DNA of 14,157 nt, taken from the NCBI GenBank assembly GCA_964557205.1, contig CAZKZI010000087.1, positions 1 through 14,157 of the forward strand. Reading direction: 5' to 3'. The notes beneath the pieces are model-generated. The model had not been told where the DNA came from. It searched no databases and was given only the letters and a program-made list of their open reading frames with translations. This DNA comes from JAQVQN01 sp964557205. Lineage in GTDB: Bacteria > Verrucomicrobiota > Kiritimatiellia > RFP12 > UBA1067. Both the position numbers and the translations under genes were made by a program. Below are positions 12,598 to 14,157 of this stretch, one piece after another (positions within the stretch are counted from its first letter, which is position 1; each line of letters opens with the position of its first letter).

Positions 12598-13491
12598 TTA
12601 TTCGCGCCAGGGTGAGGTTGCCAAAGTAACAGCGACACTTTTTTGCCGCTCGGGGTCATCCGGGAAAACGGTCACTGAGTAACGGCCCGGGTTCCAACTT
12701 GCGCCTTCCAGCGGTATGCTCACTGTCTGGCGGCCGCGGGTGACAGCGGCCTTATGGTTCAGAACGCGGTTGTCTTCACCGACCAGTTTTAGCGGAACCC
12801 CGGCATCAAGCTTTGCCACTGGGCCGTCAACCACCATCTCCAGCGGCAGAGCACGGCTGTCGCAAAAGATTGCAGGCCCCACAGCATTCAACTCTGTAAC
12901 TGATATGTCTGTAGCGCGCGCCAATCGAAATCCGCCGAGATGGAAAGCTACCATATCCTTGTCTTTGTAGGCAGACTCATTTATGTTGAACCCCAGTCGC
13001 GAGACCGTGCCGGTAAAGCCCAAATCGGAAATGTTGATCTGAACGGTCCGCCATTCGCCGATAGTGGCCATTTCCAGGTAGGTTAACTTTTTCTGCCCCT
13101 GATGATCATACACATGAAAGACCAGCGGTCGCTTAGGCAGAACCGGGCGTGAGAATTCAGTGAAGATTTGGAATTCTAGACGGTCATACTCGTTCCAGGT
13201 CTTTTCCTCGGGTTGCAGGTTCAAGTACATGCGTGGCCATCCGACCGGATACTGCTTCTCGCCTTTTGAGTAATCGACCGGTATGCGCATCATCAGTGCC
13301 GGATGATCCCACACTTTATGTGTAGACACTGATAATTCGCATTCGGCCGGCAACCAGCGCTTTGGCATGGCTAAGCCGTCCAGATAAACGTGCTCTATCG
13401 GAGCTGCGTGCATGACCACGGTCAAGCCGAAAGACGCGCCGATAACCGACATGAAACGGACGGCGCTTGAGGGTTTAGTTGTGGTTTTCAT
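12598..13491 (-). CDS. Secreted jelly-roll (carbohydrate-binding-like) protein, unknown function
   Basis: I do not recognise a named family. The 297-residue protein opens with a signal peptide (positive n-region, hydrophobic 14-27, likely cleavage after HAA at about 30). Residues about 33-195 have a jelly-roll pattern like galactose-binding or CBM-type modules: WNEYDRLEFQIF, IGEWRTVQINISDLGF, VSRLGFNINESAY and VAFHLGGFRLAR. Residues about 198-290 look like a second beta-sandwich. No catalytic domain or motif is visible, so it may bind glycan or serve as an accessory to the neighbouring hydrolases. It starts 11 bases after the GH95 stop. Those 11 bases are all A/T with no ribosome-binding site, so it may be translated by coupling. 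It could be one module split from a larger glycoside hydrolase. Confidence 0.72.
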   Translation of the reverse strand: MKTTTKPSSAVRFMSVIGASFGLTVVMHAAPIEHVYLDGLAMPKRWLPAECELSVSTHKVWDHPALMMRIPVDYSKGEKQYPVGWPRMYLNLQPEEKTWNEYDRLEFQIFTEFSRPVLPKRPLVFHVYDHQGQKKLTYLEMATIGEWRTVQINISDLGFTGTVSRLGFNINESAYKDKDMVAFHLGGFRLARATDISVTELNAVGPAIFCDSRALPLEMVVDGPVAKLDAGVPLKLVGEDNRVLNHKAAVTRGRQTVSIPLEGASWNPGRYSVTVFPDDPERQKSVAVTLATSPWRE

Positions 13492-13502
13492 AATATTAAT
13501 TT

Positions 13503-14157
13503 TTATTCGTTTAAGTTGTCAGGCATAAATTCGGCATTCGTAATTTTGACAGCCTCGCCGGGGCTCAAGGACACATCTTTTGTTTTACCATTGTAGACCA
13601 GACGCGCCTTGCCTGCAGCATTGCGCCCGGCAACGATCTGCGCTTCCGTCAGCACCCCTTTATTCCAACGGGCGTTGACTGTATAGTCGCCACGAGCGCG
13701 CAACCCGGAAAAATGCCCTTCAGGCCAGTTCGCCGGCAATGCCGGAAGCAGTTTTATATGATCGCCGTGACTATGCAGAAGCATTTCGGCAATGGCTGCG
13801 GTAGCGCCGAAATTGCCGTCAATCTGAAACGGGGGATGGTTGTCCCAAAGATTCCCAAGCGTGGATTTCGCGAGTATCGCATGCAGGTTTTCATAGGCCT
13901 GCGCCTGGTCGGACAGACGTGCGAATATGCCGATCGTCCAGGCCCTGCTCCACCCTGTTTTAGCGCCGCCATTAGCCAGGCGGTATTCGATAGTGCGCTT
14001 TACCGCGTCGCGCATAATCGGATCGCCGTCGAGATCTATCTGGTTGCCGGGGAAAGCACCCAGCACATGCGCAATGTGCCTGTGTCCGGGTTCAACCTCC
14101 TTAAAGGGCTGCCGCCATTCCATAAGCCGACCGTCTTCAGCTATGCGCGGCTTATAG
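13503..14157 (-). CDS. GH95 alpha-L-fucosidase, C-terminal part (N-terminus beyond the window)
   Basis: The 217 residues visible are the C-terminal part of a GH95 enzyme, which removes alpha-1,2-linked fucose (or galactose) from glycans. The reading frame continues without a stop through the window edge: IAEDGRLMEW precedes the first in-frame ATG at 14123, so that ATG is internal. Diagnostic motifs are EPGHRHIAHVLGAFPG, KTGWSRAWTIGIFARL and WDNHPPFQIDGNFG, followed by AEMLLHSH and LLPALPANWPEG; the Asp of the QIDGNFG motif is in the conserved active-site region. The end (about 160-217) is the C-terminal beta domain. Full GH95 enzymes are usually about 750-800 residues, so roughly two thirds are missing here. 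It heads the leftward glycan-degradation block. Confidence 0.94.
   Translation of the reverse strand, partial: YKPRIAEDGRLMEWRQPFKEVEPGHRHIAHVLGAFPGNQIDLDGDPIMRDAVKRTIEYRLANGGAKTGWSRAWTIGIFARLSDQAQAYENLHAILAKSTLGNLWDNHPPFQIDGNFGATAAIAEMLLHSHGDHIKLLPALPANWPEGHFSGLRARGDYTVNARWNKGVLTEAQIVAGRNAAGKARLVYNGKTKDVSLSPGEAVKITNAEFMPDNLNE

Noticed and set aside
14090..14123. ATG at 14123 as the start of a short complete protein
   Set aside because: The frame continues upstream to the window edge with GH95-typical residues, so the ATG is internal to a longer gene.

Overview
The window looks like a piece of a Gram-negative, probably anaerobic bacterial chromosome. Four envelope genes (an OmpA-type outer-membrane protein, an LptF/LptG-family permease, LpxA and a PlsC-family acyltransferase) point to a lipopolysaccharide-bearing outer membrane. 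A rubredoxin points to low-oxygen metabolism. The right end carries secreted glycan-degradation genes, including a GH95 fucosidase. Together this recalls the PVC group (Kiritimatiellota, Verrucomicrobiota or Lentisphaerota), but that placement is inference from gene content, not a phylogenetic result.

Left part (1-5363, + strand): a large protein with a transglutaminase-like Cys/His core, possibly 5'-truncated by the window edge, and a strong terminator about 175 bases after it. Then come an OmpA-type protein with four calcium-binding (TSP3-like) linker repeats and its own terminator, an LptF/LptG-family permease, and lpxA. The last three form an outer-membrane assembly block: anchoring to peptidoglycan, LPS transport, and the first step of lipid A synthesis.

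Middle (5366-8577, - strand): a tight three-gene operon reading leftwards with gaps of only 5 and 3 bases. It encodes a PlsC-family acyltransferase, a metallophosphoesterase fused through one transmembrane helix to an unrecognised extracytoplasmic domain, and a DEDDy 3'-5' exonuclease of the PolB-exonuclease-like family. It converges on lpxA with only 2 bases between stop codons. Divergently on the + strand lies purC. A 53-residue rubredoxin follows on the - strand.

Right part (9826-14157, - strand): a 315-base gene-free stretch rich in inverted and direct repeats, then a glycan-utilisation block. Reading leftwards this holds the C-terminal part of a GH95 alpha-L-fucosidase (cut by the window edge), a secreted jelly-roll (carbohydrate-binding-like) protein, three compact REP-like hairpins, and a large secreted GH123/DUF4091-like protein. 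The three proteins plausibly act together on a fucosylated glycan outside the cytoplasm.

No CRISPR array, rRNA, tRNA, transposase or phage gene was seen. The least explained elements are the membrane-tethered phosphoesterase fusion, the repeat-rich intergenic element at 9915-10124, and a matching GANTC-rich palindrome at 4394-4440.
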